This document shows, one piece after another, positions 1 to 10,069 of a stretch of 64,000 nucleotides of DNA; position 1 is the first letter of the stretch; each line of letters begins with the position of its first letter. A program made the position numbers and the translations under genes. The notes beneath the pieces are model-generated. The model made no database searches, was not told where the DNA came from, and worked only from the letters and a program-made list of their open reading frames with translations. This DNA comes from Metabacillus halosaccharovorans (GTDB lineage Bacteria > Bacillota > Bacilli > Bacillales > Bacillaceae), in contig NZ_KV917372.1 of the NCBI RefSeq assembly GCF_002019635.1, positions 992,001-1,056,000 on the forward strand, in the 5' to 3' direction.

Positions 1-1244
1 TTCGGATCTTCACTTCTAGGGTTATCTGAGGTGAAGATAGGCTCTTCACAATTTTCCACAGCAATCTTTGCCATTAAAGGTCTCTTGGTTTTATCTCGAT
101 CACCACCACAACCTATGATACAAAAGATCCTTCCTTCTGCAAATTGCTTAATAGTCTGCAGAACATTTTCCAGACTATCAGGAGTATGGGCATAATCTAC
201 GATAACAGTAAAATCTTGACCACCATCAACTAATTCAAAACGTCCCCTTACACCATCCATCGATTCAATTGCTTTTACGATTGTTTCTAAATCAATAGAA
301 GAACATAGTGTAGCAGCGACAGCAGCTAGAACATTATAAACACTGAACTTTCCAACCATTTGAATCGTGACAAATTCAGTGCCAACTGGAGTAATAAGCT
401 GAAATGTAGTACCTTTTGACGTCATTCTTATATCTTTAGCCATTATGTCTGCATCACTGTCAATTCCATATGTAACAATCTTAGCAATTGTCATCTTTTT
501 AAAATCTTCTGATGCTTCTTCATCCCCATTTAATACTGCATATTTCATGCGGTCATGTTCAAATCGATTTCCTAATTGTGCAAACAATAGGCCTTTTGCA
601 TATTTATAGGCTTCCATTGTTTTATGATAATCTAAATGGTCCTGTGTTAAATTTGTAAAAACAGCTACTTTAAAGTCACAACCATGAATTCTCCCCAGAT
701 GCAGGGCATGGGAAGAAACCTCCATCACTGCATGTGTCACATCAGCATCTTTCATTTCACGGAATGTTTTTTGAAGTGTCAAACTCTCAGGTGTCGTGTT
801 TTTCACCTCTTTTTGTTTTTCACCTATTTTCATATACATTGTACCGATTAAGCCGGTTTTTTTATTTGCTTCATTTAAGATTCTTTCTATGATATGAGTT
901 GTAGTTGTTTTGCCGTTTGTTCCGGTTACACCTATAAGATGCATTGAATGTGTAGGCTGACCATAGAAAATATCAGCAAGCACTGCCATAGACCTTTTCG
1001 TATCCTTTACAAGAATAACAGGAATTGTAACATCCAATTCTCTCTCGGCAAGGATAGCTGCTGCACCATTTTCAACAGCTTTATGAGCATAATCATGTCC
1101 ATCTACTGTGTACCCTTTTATACAGATAAACAAGCTACCCGGCTTCACTTCTCTTGAATCCATTTCAATAGAACCGATAGTTGGATTTGCTGTAGATATT
1201 GTTAAATCATCATGCAAATATGTAAGTAATTCCTTTAACTTCAT
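1..1244 (-). CDS. murE: UDP-N-acetylmuramoyl-L-alanyl-D-glutamate--meso-DAP ligase, 3' end beyond window
   Basis: This ligase adds the third peptide residue to the peptidoglycan precursor in the cytoplasm. The reading frame is open from the ATG at 1242-1244 to the left edge of the window, so about 414 of the usual roughly 490 residues are seen. The ATP-binding P-loop GTNGKTTT lies near residue 110, and the motif DNPR lies at the very left edge. DNPR is the signature of MurE enzymes that add meso-diaminopimelate rather than lysine, which fits a Bacillus-type wall. An RBS (GGTAGGA) precedes the ATG. The gene follows spoVD in the division and wall cluster but is separated from it by an intrinsic terminator at 1434-1486, so it probably has its own promoter in the 1245-1433 gap. 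Confidence 0.95.
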   Translation of the reverse strand, partial: MKLKELLTYLHDDLTISTANPTIGSIEMDSREVKPGSLFICIKGYTVDGHDYAHKAVENGAAAILAERELDVTIPVILVKDTKRSMAVLADIFYGQPTHSMHLIGVTGTNGKTTTTHIIERILNEANKKTGLIGTMYMKIGEKQKEVKNTTPESLTLQKTFREMKDADVTHAVMEVSSHALHLGRIHGCDFKVAVFTNLTQDHLDYHKTMEAYKYAKGLLFAQLGNRFEHDRMKYAVLNGDEEASEDFKKMTIAKIVTYGIDSDADIMAKDIRMTSKGTTFQLITPVGTEFVTIQMVGKFSVYNVLAAVAATLCSSIDLETIVKAIESMDGVRGRFELVDGGQDFTVIVDYAHTPDSLENVLQTIKQFAEGRIFCIIGCGGDRDKTKRPLMAKIAVENCEEPIFTSDNPRSEDP

Positions 1245-1433
1245 CTTTATTCCTACCTTCATCACTTGTTTCAATTCGTCTTCATAGAAAGACAATAATA
1301 AATCAATCTTTCATTATGTATGTATTTTTTCTCCGTACTTATTTTATCTTACTTATGAGAAAGAAGCCATCTTTCCTTTCATTTTCTTACGAAAAAGGCA
1401 GGAAATTTATTTAACCTGCATTTTTTAACATAA

Positions 1434-1486
1434 CAACAAAAAGAAAGCGTGCCAATGCAACTTTTTTTTGCAAAAGGCAAGCTTTC
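1434..1486 (-). terminator. Intrinsic terminator after spoVD
   Basis: GAAAGCTTGCC pairs with GGCACGCTTTC on the minus strand, with a long A/T-rich loop, and is followed by TTTTTGTTGTT. It starts five bases after the spoVD stop codon and separates spoVD from murE. Confidence 0.75.
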
Positions 1487-1491
1487 TTCAT

Positions 1492-3438
1492 TCATTCATT
1501 TTGTTTTGATTTTGTTTCGTTTTCCTCACCTAAATATACTCTTAGTGTAGAACCTTCCTTTACTTTAACACCTTCATTCGGGGATTGTTGCACAACAACA
1601 TCTCCTTCACCTGACACATCTAGATTTAAATTCACAAATTGTTCAGCAAGCTCTTTTTTTGATAACCCTATAATATTCGGTACTTCGACAAGTTTTGTGT
1701 CTAGCCAGTTATACTCTTTTTCAATTTGACCTTTTCTAGGCTTGACCCCAATTTCAGGTAATACATCTCTCATAATATTACCAACGATAGGCGCAGCAAC
1801 TGTCCCACCGAATTGAACAGTATCCTTAGGATTATCAACAGCCACATACACAACAATCTGAGGATCATCTGCAGGTGCAAATCCAATAAACGAAACGATA
1901 TGGTTATTTTCCATGTAACGACCATCTTTTACTTTTTGAGCTGTACCGGTCTTACCACCAACACGGTATCCATCTACAAATGCATTTCGTCCGGAACCAA
2001 GCGCCACTACACTTTCAAGAGCATAGCGAATCTCCTTTGAAGTTGCTTCTGAGATGACCTTTCTTTTTGCCTCAGGTGTATTTCTGCTAATTACTTCATT
2101 TGTAAGAGGGTCGACCCACTCTTTTGCAATATATGGAGTATAGAGCACACCTCCATTTATCGCAGCTGAAACAGCTGCAACTTGTTGAATTGGGGTAACT
2201 GATACACCTTGCCCGAAAGCGGTAGTTGCCAGTTCAACAGGCCCCACCTGTTCGGGCTTAAACATAATACCGGTTCCTTCCCCCTGAAGATCAATACCTG
2301 TTTTTTGCCCAAACCCAAAGTCTTTAATATATTTAAATAATGTTTCTTCACCAAGTCTTTGCCCTAACTCCACAAAGCCCGGGTTACAGGAATTTTGGAC
2401 AACTTCCAAGAACGTTTGATGGCCATGGCCTCCCCTCTTCCAACATCGAAGCCTCGCTCCATCAACTTCTACAGATCCCGAATCATTGAACTCATCTTTC
2501 TCTAAATCTACTTTCCCCTCTTCAAGAGCTGCAGCTAATGTAATAATTTTAAAAGTAGAACCCGGCTCATACGTACTCCATACCGGCAGATTTCGATTGT
2601 AAATCATAGGATCTACTTCCTTAAAATTCGAAGGGGCAAAATCAGGTCTACTTGACATCGCCAATATTTCACCATTATTAGGATTCATAGCGATGGCTAT
2701 AATTCCATCCGGATTATAGGTAGCCTGGGCATTATCCAACTCTCTCTCCACAATTGTTTGTACCCTTGAATCGATGGTTAATTTCAAATTGTCCCCATCA
2801 ACAGGTGCTGTATAATCATCAGCTTCATCCGGCATCCTTTTTCCTTTGGCATCAGAATAAAATTTCACATAGCCTTTTTGCCCTTTTAACTGCTCGTCAT
2901 AGTATGCTTCAAGACCTAATAAACCCTGGTTGTCTATACCGGCAAATCCTAATACATGGGACAGATAGCTTCCAAAAGGATAATACCGTACAGAATCTTC
3001 GGCAATATAGACGCCTTTAATATTTAAATCTCGTACTTCATTTGCTTTCTCATGTGATATTTTTCTTCCTTCAGGATTGATCTTCTCAATTGAAACCTTC
3101 TTCGTAATATGACTATACGCTTTTTCTTCAGACATATTTAATACTGCTGCTAATTGCTTTGCAGCATCTGCCGGATCCTCAATTTGCCTTGGTACGACAT
3201 ATATCGTTGGTGCACTCATATTTGTAGCGAGTTTTACACCATTACGATCCAGAATTTCTCCGCGCTCAGGCTCAAAAGGTATATTTCTACTCCATAAATC
3301 TTTTGCACCTGAGGTCAGTGTATTCCCAAGAAAAAATTGAACATATCCTAGACGTATATCAATCACTAAGAAAATGAGAAAACCGAAAAGCAACGTCAAA
3401 GCAAGACGTTTTCGAACGGTTACATTTGATACCCGCAT
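1492..3438 (-). CDS. spoVD: Sporulation-specific penicillin-binding protein SpoVD
   Basis: This is a class B transpeptidase that crosslinks the spore cortex peptidoglycan in the outer forespore membrane. It has 648 residues. An N-terminal membrane anchor at about residues 12-32 is followed by a PBP dimerisation domain, then a transpeptidase domain with the active-site SxxK (Ser294 in GSTFK), an SCN motif and KTG (Lys496 in GGKTGTAQ). One C-terminal PASTA domain (VEVPNIIGLS onward) follows. The single PASTA domain and the position between pbpB and murE identify SpoVD rather than a vegetative division enzyme. The RBS AAGGGGG lies upstream of the ATG. Expression in B. subtilis depends on sigma E; I could not mark a convincing sigma E promoter here. 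Confidence 0.95.
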   Translation of the reverse strand: MRVSNVTVRKRLALTLLFGFLIFLVIDIRLGYVQFFLGNTLTSGAKDLWSRNIPFEPERGEILDRNGVKLATNMSAPTIYVVPRQIEDPADAAKQLAAVLNMSEEKAYSHITKKVSIEKINPEGRKISHEKANEVRDLNIKGVYIAEDSVRYYPFGSYLSHVLGFAGIDNQGLLGLEAYYDEQLKGQKGYVKFYSDAKGKRMPDEADDYTAPVDGDNLKLTIDSRVQTIVERELDNAQATYNPDGIIAIAMNPNNGEILAMSSRPDFAPSNFKEVDPMIYNRNLPVWSTYEPGSTFKIITLAAALEEGKVDLEKDEFNDSGSVEVDGARLRCWKRGGHGHQTFLEVVQNSCNPGFVELGQRLGEETLFKYIKDFGFGQKTGIDLQGEGTGIMFKPEQVGPVELATTAFGQGVSVTPIQQVAAVSAAINGGVLYTPYIAKEWVDPLTNEVISRNTPEAKRKVISEATSKEIRYALESVVALGSGRNAFVDGYRVGGKTGTAQKVKDGRYMENNHIVSFIGFAPADDPQIVVYVAVDNPKDTVQFGGTVAAPIVGNIMRDVLPEIGVKPRKGQIEKEYNWLDTKLVEVPNIIGLSKKELAEQFVNLNLDVSGEGDVVVQQSPNEGVKVKEGSTLRVYLGEENETKSKQNE

Positions 3439-3562
3439 ATCCTTTTATTCCCCCTTGTCTAGGCTCGTTCAAATATATATGCTTGTACAAGGGAAGGTAG
3501 AACAGAAAACGAGTACTATAAACCACTTTCAGCTATACACCTTACTTTTCATTTTACATAAC

Positions 3563-3649
3563 ACAAAAAAAGAAGAACAGAGCATTATTGATATACTAAA
3601 ATAGCGATTTAACAATCATCTATTCCGTTAACAAATTTAGCCCTGTTCT
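3563..3649 (-). terminator. Probable terminator after pbpB
   Basis: On the minus strand AGAACAGGGC (3640-3649) pairs with GCTCTGTTCT (3574-3583) across a long A/T-rich loop, followed by TCTTTTTTTGTG. It lies directly downstream of the pbpB stop codon. Confidence 0.55.
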
Positions 3650-3659
3650 GCTTATTTAC

Positions 3660-5849
3660 TTAATCTGTTGCTTCTTTATTTTTTTCAGTTTTTACATCGG
3701 AAGAACTTAGTGTAATCGTAAGAACGTCTCCCTTTTTCAAAACTGTACCCTTCTTAACACTTTGTTTTGTTACGTATCCGGACCCTTCAGTTTTTATTGA
3801 TAAACCTAATAGATTTCCAAGCTTCATCACATCTCGTTTTGACCAGCCATTTAAATCAGGTATTTTCACATTTTCTGAGGTTTGAATGAGTATTTTTTCA
3901 TTTGACATCATCGCAGTACCGACAGTTGGGTATTGAGAGATTACTTTTTTTCCACTGCCAAGTATTATTGGTTCCAAGCCTGACTCTTTTAACTGATTCA
4001 CCGCATCCGTCGGACCTAAATCAACGGTGTCAGGTAGTTCAATTCCGTCTGAAGTCGTTTGTGACTGATTATTTGTGTTCACTTCTTCAGTTGGCTCAAT
4101 TTGCAAATATTGCAAGCTATTTTTCATAACAGTATTAAAGATCATCGACACTGGTACTGAGCCAGCCTTCCCTTTTAAATCAGGCTGTTGGACTGCAACA
4201 TAGACTACAAGCTCAGGGTCTTCCTTAGGTGCCATACCTAAAAAAGAAAAAATATAATTATCATGACCTGTCATATAGCCTTTTCCATTTGGGTTTGGAA
4301 TTTGGGCAGTTCCGGTTTTTCCTGCTACTTCATATCCATCAATTCTATATGGTTTACCAGTACCACCTTCTGAACTTACAACTGTTTCTAAAATATCGAG
4401 TGTTTCTTTTGCTGTTTTTTCCGAGATCGGCTGAGAAACAACTTTTGGACTGTTTTCTTTTACAATCTCATCTGTGTCTTGGTCAACAATTTTTTCAATG
4501 ACATAAGGCTTCATCATTTTCCCATTATTTCCAATGGCAGTTGCCGCTTGAACTAATTGAATTGGTGTAAAAGCAGACGCTTGTCCAAATGCAGTAGATA
4601 CTTTGTCAATTTCATAATTGAAGTTCATTTTACTCTCAGCTTCGTTTGGTAAATCAATCCCGGTTTTCTTAGTAAAACCGAATTTATCTAAGTATTGATA
4701 GAACCTATCTGTGCCTAATGCATCTTTAGCTAAAATGGAGAAACCGACATTAGAGGACTTTTGGACACCCTCGTTAAATGTTATAACACCCCATCCTCCA
4801 CGTTTATGATCTCGAACAACAGAAGGACCAACAGCATATGAACCTGATTGGAAAGTTGCATTTCCATTATAGACCCCTTCTTCAATCGCAGATGCCAGTG
4901 TAAATATTTTCATTGTTGATCCCGGTTCAAAAGGATAGGAAATAACATCATTATAATATGAGGTGATATCTCTTGTATTAGGATCAAAACTTGGGCGCTG
5001 GGCCATAGCTAGGATCTTTCCTGTCTTTGGGTCTGCTACGACTGCTATTATTTTTTCTGGTGAATATTCCTCCACTACTTGATTCATAGAGTCTTCTAGA
5101 AATGTTTGTATTTTTTGATCTATCGTTAAATAGACATTATTGCCATTCTTTGGAGCAACAATTTCATCATCACTATTAGGAAGTTTCCAATTATATTGAT
5201 CTTTTTCGAATTTTATATAGCCATCTTCCTCATGAAGATATTTTTCCAACGTTTTTTCTAGCCCCATCATACCAACGGTTTCTCCGGTATCTTCCTGGTT
5301 TTGAGCATATCCAATTAAATGAGAAGCAAACAAACCATTTGGGTAAAAGCGTTGTGTATCCCTATTAAACGTAATTCCAGGGAGTTCTAATTCTTCAATT
5401 TTCTCCTTTAGAGTGTGACTAATATCTCGGCCAGCTGAACCAAATTCCACCTGGTACAAGTCTTTTGATAGAACTTCTTCAACTTCATTTACTTCCATAT
5501 CAATCAATGGTGCGATTTTTTCAGCCGTTTCTTGAACATCAACTACATGTTGAGGGTTTTCAGGATCAGTCGTTATTTTATCATCTAATATTGCAACAAG
5601 TTTATAAGATGATTTATCTTCAGCAATTACTTCTCCTTTTCGGTCAAGAATCGAACCTCTTTTAGCTTCAATAGTCCTTTGGCTTTCATACAGCTCTTCC
5701 GCTTTTGCAGCAAGAGCTTGTCCATGAACCGAACCAGTTGATTGAATATAAAAGAAACGAATGAAAATAGTAAAAAACAGCACTCCAAATATTAACGCCA
5801 AAAAAGCAGCGCCTCTATTCATGTTCTTATTTTTTTGAGTCAATTTCAT
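3660..5849 (-). CDS. pbpB: Division penicillin-binding protein 2B
   Basis: This class B PBP is the transpeptidase of the divisome that makes septal peptidoglycan with FtsW and the FtsL/DivIB/DivIC complex. I place the start at the ATG at 5849, preceded by TAGGAGG, giving 729 residues; the longer upstream ORF has no RBS. It has an N-terminal membrane helix (about residues 12-32), the dimerisation domain, SxxK with Ser311 in GSTMK, an SSN motif, KTG in AGKTGTAQ, and two C-terminal PASTA domains. Two PASTA domains separate it from the neighbouring SpoVD, which has one. The gene follows ftsL by 108 bases in the same direction. Confidence 0.95.
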   Translation of the reverse strand: MKLTQKNKNMNRGAAFLALIFGVLFFTIFIRFFYIQSTGSVHGQALAAKAEELYESQRTIEAKRGSILDRKGEVIAEDKSSYKLVAILDDKITTDPENPQHVVDVQETAEKIAPLIDMEVNEVEEVLSKDLYQVEFGSAGRDISHTLKEKIEELELPGITFNRDTQRFYPNGLFASHLIGYAQNQEDTGETVGMMGLEKTLEKYLHEEDGYIKFEKDQYNWKLPNSDDEIVAPKNGNNVYLTIDQKIQTFLEDSMNQVVEEYSPEKIIAVVADPKTGKILAMAQRPSFDPNTRDITSYYNDVISYPFEPGSTMKIFTLASAIEEGVYNGNATFQSGSYAVGPSVVRDHKRGGWGVITFNEGVQKSSNVGFSILAKDALGTDRFYQYLDKFGFTKKTGIDLPNEAESKMNFNYEIDKVSTAFGQASAFTPIQLVQAATAIGNNGKMMKPYVIEKIVDQDTDEIVKENSPKVVSQPISEKTAKETLDILETVVSSEGGTGKPYRIDGYEVAGKTGTAQIPNPNGKGYMTGHDNYIFSFLGMAPKEDPELVVYVAVQQPDLKGKAGSVPVSMIFNTVMKNSLQYLQIEPTEEVNTNNQSQTTSDGIELPDTVDLGPTDAVNQLKESGLEPIILGSGKKVISQYPTVGTAMMSNEKILIQTSENVKIPDLNGWSKRDVMKLGNLLGLSIKTEGSGYVTKQSVKKGTVLKKGDVLTITLSSSDVKTEKNKEATD

Positions 5850-5957
5850 ACTAAACCTCCTACGGTGTATCATACCACCTAATGTGACAATTGAATAGGA
5901 TAAGAATGAAGAGGATGACTCAATATTCCGGGTCATCCTCTTCTTGTATTTTTACTA

Positions 5958-6320
5958 TTAATTTTGTACACTTTTGACGTTATTTTGATCTAATGTAAGC
6001 CCAAGCTCTTTTGCCTTTTCCCATATGCGGTCATATGTACTTAATTCCTCTACCTGAACATGGAGGTCACTGTTTAACTTTGTTTGTTTTTCAATCTGAG
6101 CTTCAATCTCTTGAATTTCGATGTTCGATTGGTAAACAGAATAAGAATTCGTCACAATCGCAATAGCTCCGATAACAAATAAAGAAACAAATACTAAAAT
6201 GAGAAATTTCTCTCCTGGTGTAATTGAGGCTCTTCTCTTAATAATAATTGGTTCTTGTTTTGGCATGTGCTGGATCTGTTCTTGTCGTTGTTGCTCTAAT
6301 TTCATTGCTAAATTACTCAT
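5958..6320 (-). CDS. ftsL: Cell division protein FtsL
   Basis: This is a small bitopic divisome protein of 120 residues that partners DivIB and DivIC and helps recruit PBP2B. It has a charged cytoplasmic N-terminus of about 35 residues, one membrane helix (FLILVFVSLFVIGAIAIV), and an extracellular heptad-type coiled coil (NIEIQEIEAQIEKQ onward). This architecture and its place between rsmH and pbpB identify it, although FtsL sequences diverge widely. AGGAGG lies nine bases before the ATG. Confidence 0.9.
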   Translation of the reverse strand: MSNLAMKLEQQRQEQIQHMPKQEPIIIKRRASITPGEKFLILVFVSLFVIGAIAIVTNSYSVYQSNIEIQEIEAQIEKQTKLNSDLHVQVEELSTYDRIWEKAKELGLTLDQNNVKSVQN

Positions 6321-6358
6321 TTTATTGCAACCTCCTTTATTTTTTAAGTAATCTCTTC

Positions 6359-7291
6359 TTATAATTTTTCAGCAATACGTAACTTAGCTGATCTTGCTCG
6401 ATTATTTTCTTCAAGTTCCTGTTCACTTGGCAAAATAGGCTTCCTAGTAATAACCTTCACTTTAGGCTCATATCCTTCAGGAATAAAAGGCATATTCCTT
6501 GGGAGTTCGGGTGGTGTAGCAGCTTCTTTAAATGCAGTTTTGCAAATGCGATCTTCCAGGGAATGGAATGTAATCACACTGACTCTCCCCTGTGGATTTA
6601 GCAACTCAATTGATTGAGCAATAGCTTCCTCAAACACTTTTAATTCGTCATTAACCGCAATTCTTATCGCTTGAAATATCCTTTTAGCAGGATGTCCACC
6701 TTTTCTTCTGGCTGGTGCTGGAATTGCATCTTTTATTAGTTCAACTAATTCGCCGGTAGTACGAATTGGCTGTATCTCTCTGTGAGATTCGATCTTTCTT
6801 GCAATCTGTTTTGAGAACTTTTCTTCACCATATCGAAAAAAGATTTTAACTAACTGTTCATAAGACCAAGTATTAACAACGTCATATCCTGAAATATCTG
6901 ATTGCTGATCCATTCTCATATCCAATGGCGCATCATGATGATAGCTAAACCCGCGTTCAGGGGTATCCAGTTGTGGTGATGAAACACCTAAATCAAATAA
7001 GATTCCGTCTACCTTTTCTACTTCTAATTCAGCCAATTTTTCAGCCAAATATCGAAAATTACTTTTAATAAACGTTACTTGTCCTTCATACGAAGCTAGT
7101 TTTTCTTTTGCATTATTCAGTGCTACATCATCTTGGTCAAATGCATATAAATGACCTTTTTTTGATAGCTTTGAAAGAAGATAGCTGCTATGGCCTGCTC
7201 CACCTAGAGTGCAATCAACATAAATCCCGTCTTCTTTAATATTTAAGCCATCCACAGTTTCTTTTAATAACACAGTTGTATGTTTAAACAT
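6359..7291 (-). CDS. rsmH: 16S rRNA (cytosine1402-N4)-methyltransferase
   Basis: RsmH (MraW) uses S-adenosylmethionine to methylate N4 of C1402 in the ribosomal P site. The 310-residue frame begins at the ATG at 7291, preceded by GAGGTGG; the GTG four codons earlier lacks a spaced RBS. The SAM-binding motif [11 protein letters not shown] lies near residue 27, followed by [10 protein letters not shown] and the conserved [25 protein letters not shown] lies in the C-terminal half. It is the second gene of the mraZ-led division cluster, 127 bases after mraZ. Confidence 0.97.
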   Translation of the reverse strand: MFKHTTVLLKETVDGLNIKEDGIYVDCTLGGAGHSSYLLSKLSKKGHLYAFDQDDVALNNAKEKLASYEGQVTFIKSNFRYLAEKLAELEVEKVDGILFDLGVSSPQLDTPERGFSYHHDAPLDMRMDQQSDISGYDVVNTWSYEQLVKIFFRYGEEKFSKQIARKIESHREIQPIRTTGELVELIKDAIPAPARRKGGHPAKRIFQAIRIAVNDELKVFEEAIAQSIELLNPQGRVSVITFHSLEDRICKTAFKEAATPPELPRNMPFIPEGYEPKVKVITRKPILPSEQELEENNRARSAKLRIAEKL

Positions 7292-7418
7292 AAGTTGTAC
7301 CACCTCTTCAAATCAGTTTCCTACTTTAGATGCCAAATCATTGGAAAGATATTTCTATCCTCAATTTTTTGTCTATCCTTAGCTTGTCCATTTTCATTTG
7401 TTTTCTGCAAAGTGAAGA

Positions 7419-7850
7419 TTAGAGATCAAAATCAATCATATTTTCCGCAATTTCCTCAAAAGAATCTTCCTGTTCAGCAACATAATTTTCCCAAATGGAC
7501 TTACTCCATAGCTCAATCCGATTTGAAACGCCTATGACAACACATTCTTTCTCTAGTTTTGCATATTGAAGTAATGGTGTGGCAATGTTAACACGACCTT
7601 GTTTGTCAATCTCACATTCAGTCGCACCTGAAAAGAAAAATCGAGTAAATGCACGAGCATCTTTTTTCGTTAGCGGGAGTGCTTTCAGCTTTTCTTCAAT
7701 TATGTTCCATTCACTCATTGGATAAACAAATAAACATTGATCAAGACCTCTTGTAACAACGAATGTTTCCCCAAGGCCTTCCCTAAACTTTGAAGGGACG
7801 ATCATTCTGCCTTTTATATCAATGGTGTGATGGTATTCTCCCATAAACAT
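7419..7850 (-). CDS. mraZ: Transcriptional regulator MraZ
   Basis: MraZ is a SpoVT/AbrB-fold DNA-binding protein that forms rings and represses its own division and cell wall cluster. The 143-residue protein starts at MFMGEYHH, as in B. subtilis, so the five extra in-frame codons upstream are excluded. Both halves carry the family motif: [15 protein letters not shown] near residue 10 and [14 protein letters not shown] near residue 83. The C-terminus ends with the conserved NMIDFDL. It is the first gene of the cluster and is preceded by GTGG-type boxes at 7860-7906. Confidence 0.97.
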   Translation of the reverse strand: MFMGEYHHTIDIKGRMIVPSKFREGLGETFVVTRGLDQCLFVYPMSEWNIIEEKLKALPLTKKDARAFTRFFFSGATECEIDKQGRVNIATPLLQYAKLEKECVVIGVSNRIELWSKSIWENYVAEQEDSFEEIAENMIDFDL

Positions 7851-7859
7851 GCTCGATGT

Positions 7860-7906
7860 CCCCACTTTCTCTCCCTAACTCACCACTTCCCCCCACTTAT
7901 CTCCAC
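7860..7906 (-). promoter_or_regulatory. MraZ-box operator in front of mraZ
   Basis: On the minus strand GTGGAG, GTGGGG and GTGGTG occur at 7901-7906, 7891-7896 and 7881-7886, an exact 10-base spacing. A degenerate box (AGGGAG) lies at 7871-7876 and another GTGGGG at 7860-7865. Repeated G-rich boxes at one-turn spacing before mraZ are the known binding sites of MraZ, so autoregulation is expected. The box series runs into the mraZ leader. Confidence 0.75.
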
Positions 7907-7929
7907 TTCTATTCTACATTTCTTTTCAC

Positions 7930-7956
7930 AAAAAAAAAACCCTGTAATCACAGGAT
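7930..7956 (-). terminator. Intrinsic terminator after bshC
   Basis: On the minus strand CCTGT pairs with ACAGG around GATT, followed by GTTTTTTTTT. It lies 18 bases past the bshC stop codon and insulates mraZ transcription from bshC. Confidence 0.75.
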
Positions 7957-7973
7957 TTTCAAAAAACTTTTAT

Positions 7974-9602
7974 TTAAATTTTGACAATTTTATGTTTTCC
8001 ATTAAAAGAATATGACAAGTTTAGCAGTTCTCCTACAAATTCCGGGCCGAACTTGTTTAAATAGTAATAAATATTCCATATTCTTTCTTGCGGATGCAAA
8101 CTTGGTAATAATTCTAATTCAATGGCTTGAAATTTTGATAGCATCACATCATGTTTTTGTCTTTTTCTTTTATCAACTGTTTTTGAAAAGAATTCGAGAT
8201 GATCCTGAATAAATTCACCGTTTTTTTTCAGCACAGGTTTTAAGCTTGGATCGATTTCAAGTGCTGCTTCTACTAATGATGAATGAATCTCTGCTATATT
8301 TAATTTCGCTTTTTCAATAAGCGGGTCCATATCGATTGGTGTTTCCTTTTGAAGAAATCGCTCTATTGCGCTCTCGACTCCTTCATCCAATACTTCCTCA
8401 ATCCTAATCCCTGTTTCATCGATATTTCTTTCTATTGCTCTTTCAAGAAATGTCATTTGTATTCTAGGCAATACAGGCGGCATTTTCATTTCAAACAACG
8501 AAAACACTTTTTTTAATTCTGCCCAATATGTTACTTCACCAGGCCCGGCAATAAACGCCAATGTTGGAAATAAATACTCTTGCATCAACGGTCTTGTAAC
8601 GACATTATTACTAAACTTCTCTGGAGAAGTTTCAATTAAATCTATTAATTCAGCCTTCGAATACGTTAAACCAATCTCCGATATATGGTAGGCATCATTT
8701 CCTCGTCGTTCAAATAAAAATCGTTCACCATTATGATGAAAAAAGAAATTTGCACTTTGATCACCCATTTCAATAATGGGGTTATATTGATGTTCGCGCA
8801 TTTCTATCTGCTGTGATTGAACCGCTTGATAAATTTCCTCATTACGATCAACGATTGCTCGAAAACAGGATTTCTCCAATAACTTTAAATCTGGATCCCC
8901 TGAATTTATAAGAACAAGTCCGGTATCACCGAAGAGCTTTAGTATGAGCTTTTCAAAAAATTCAACATATGTCTTTGAGCTTTCCACACACACTTTCATA
9001 GTACCAATTAACTGATTTGAATAATCTGTTTCTCCGAATGCTTCAAATACCTGCTCAATCCATTCAATTGTTTTATGTTTGTTTAAAGGTTGTTCAGAAA
9101 CAGATTGTTTTTTCAAAGGATTCTCATTAATGGCTAATTTCTTGGCCATTTTATTTTTCTTAATAAAGATATGATTAATTTCAGCAAAATCATGATCTTC
9201 TCCAGCTACCCAAAATACCGGAATAACAGGTACACCTAATTTCTGTTCTTGTTCTTTTGCAAGTTTTATAATCGTTATAATTTTATGTATTGTATATAGA
9301 GGACCTGTTAATAATCCCGCTTGTTGACCGCCAATCACAACTAAACTGCTTGGATCTTCTAACCTATTTATATTCTCCAATGTTTTCTCATTATGGTCTA
9401 AACATCGATTTGTATATTCTCTTAAATAAGTCGACAGTTCCCTACGCTGAAAGGAGCGTTTTTTCAAATCCTCTGCCCTGCTTTGGAAAACATCAGGTGA
9501 GTAAACATGATAATCGAAAAATAGTCCGTGATTTATAGTTTGATCTTGTATGTCGTTGACTAACTGGTTCGAAGAGCGTAGGGAGAGTTCAACAATCTCC
9601 AT
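7974..9602 (-). CDS. bshC: Bacillithiol biosynthesis cysteine-adding enzyme BshC
   Basis: BshC (YllA) adds cysteine to glucosaminyl-malate, the last step in making bacillithiol, the main low-molecular-weight thiol of Bacillus. It has 542 residues, the usual family length. The family stretches GGQQAGLLTGPLYTIHK near residue 92, VFWVAGEDHDFAEINH near residue 129 and AFIAGPGEVTYWAELK near residue 352 are all present, along with a C-terminal helical coiled coil. AAGGAAG precedes the ATG. In B. subtilis yllA sits at the same place, next to mraZ. Confidence 0.95.
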   Translation of the reverse strand: MEIVELSLRSSNQLVNDIQDQTINHGLFFDYHVYSPDVFQSRAEDLKKRSFQRRELSTYLREYTNRCLDHNEKTLENINRLEDPSSLVVIGGQQAGLLTGPLYTIHKIITIIKLAKEQEQKLGVPVIPVFWVAGEDHDFAEINHIFIKKNKMAKKLAINENPLKKQSVSEQPLNKHKTIEWIEQVFEAFGETDYSNQLIGTMKVCVESSKTYVEFFEKLILKLFGDTGLVLINSGDPDLKLLEKSCFRAIVDRNEEIYQAVQSQQIEMREHQYNPIIEMGDQSANFFFHHNGERFLFERRGNDAYHISEIGLTYSKAELIDLIETSPEKFSNNVVTRPLMQEYLFPTLAFIAGPGEVTYWAELKKVFSLFEMKMPPVLPRIQMTFLERAIERNIDETGIRIEEVLDEGVESAIERFLQKETPIDMDPLIEKAKLNIAEIHSSLVEAALEIDPSLKPVLKKNGEFIQDHLEFFSKTVDKRKRQKHDVMLSKFQAIELELLPSLHPQERIWNIYYYLNKFGPEFVGELLNLSYSFNGKHKIVKI

Positions 9603-9661
9603 ATAAAACTTCCTTTCTCGATTAAAATCTTATGCTGGCTATTTTTGAGCGATTTTATTCC

Positions 9662-10057
9662 CTATAAAGGAAATATGTTTTTTATCACTCCAGATGTAAA
9701 GCCGAGTACAGTTAAAATAATGTAACCTGCAACAAAAAGTAAAAATGCAGATCTCCATGTATTTCTTGCTACCCTCTTTATAGAAGGGTTCTTAAATTTA
9801 GTCTTTTCAACATAATAGAAGAACAAGATTAAACAACCAATACCAAGAATAATAAATAGTAAAAATGATTTCTCAAAAATAGCAATGAAATGAAAATGCA
9901 CTGAAACAATAAAAAAAACTGTTGAAAGATCAATTGTTAGAAGAATCGACTTTCTTTGATTATCTATAAAGATGCGTATGATAATATACAGCAAAAATAG
10001 ACTGATTATTGGCAGTGTAATTAATATTGAAATAATCCAGTTTATGAAGCCACCCAT
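9662..10057 (-). CDS. DUF3397 family membrane protein
   Basis: This is a 131-residue integral membrane protein with about four hydrophobic helices (residues 5-25, 42-58, 63-82 and 104-126) and a basic loop (KTKFKNPSIKRVARNTWR) between the third and fourth. Genes of this family sit between panE/ylbQ and bshC in many Bacillus genomes, but no function is established. The RBS AGAGGTGG lies just past the panE stop codon, twelve bases upstream of the ATG, so the two genes are probably cotranscribed. Confidence 0.75.
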   Translation of the reverse strand: MGGFINWIISILITLPIISLFLLYIIIRIFIDNQRKSILLTIDLSTVFFIVSVHFHFIAIFEKSFLLFIILGIGCLILFFYYVEKTKFKNPSIKRVARNTWRSAFLLFVAGYIILTVLGFTSGVIKNIFPL

Positions 10058-10069
10058 ATGTCCACCTCT

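Noticed and set aside
948-1157. Plus-strand ORF of 69 codons inside murE
   Set aside because: It is antisense to the intact murE frame, has no RBS and no recognisable domain.
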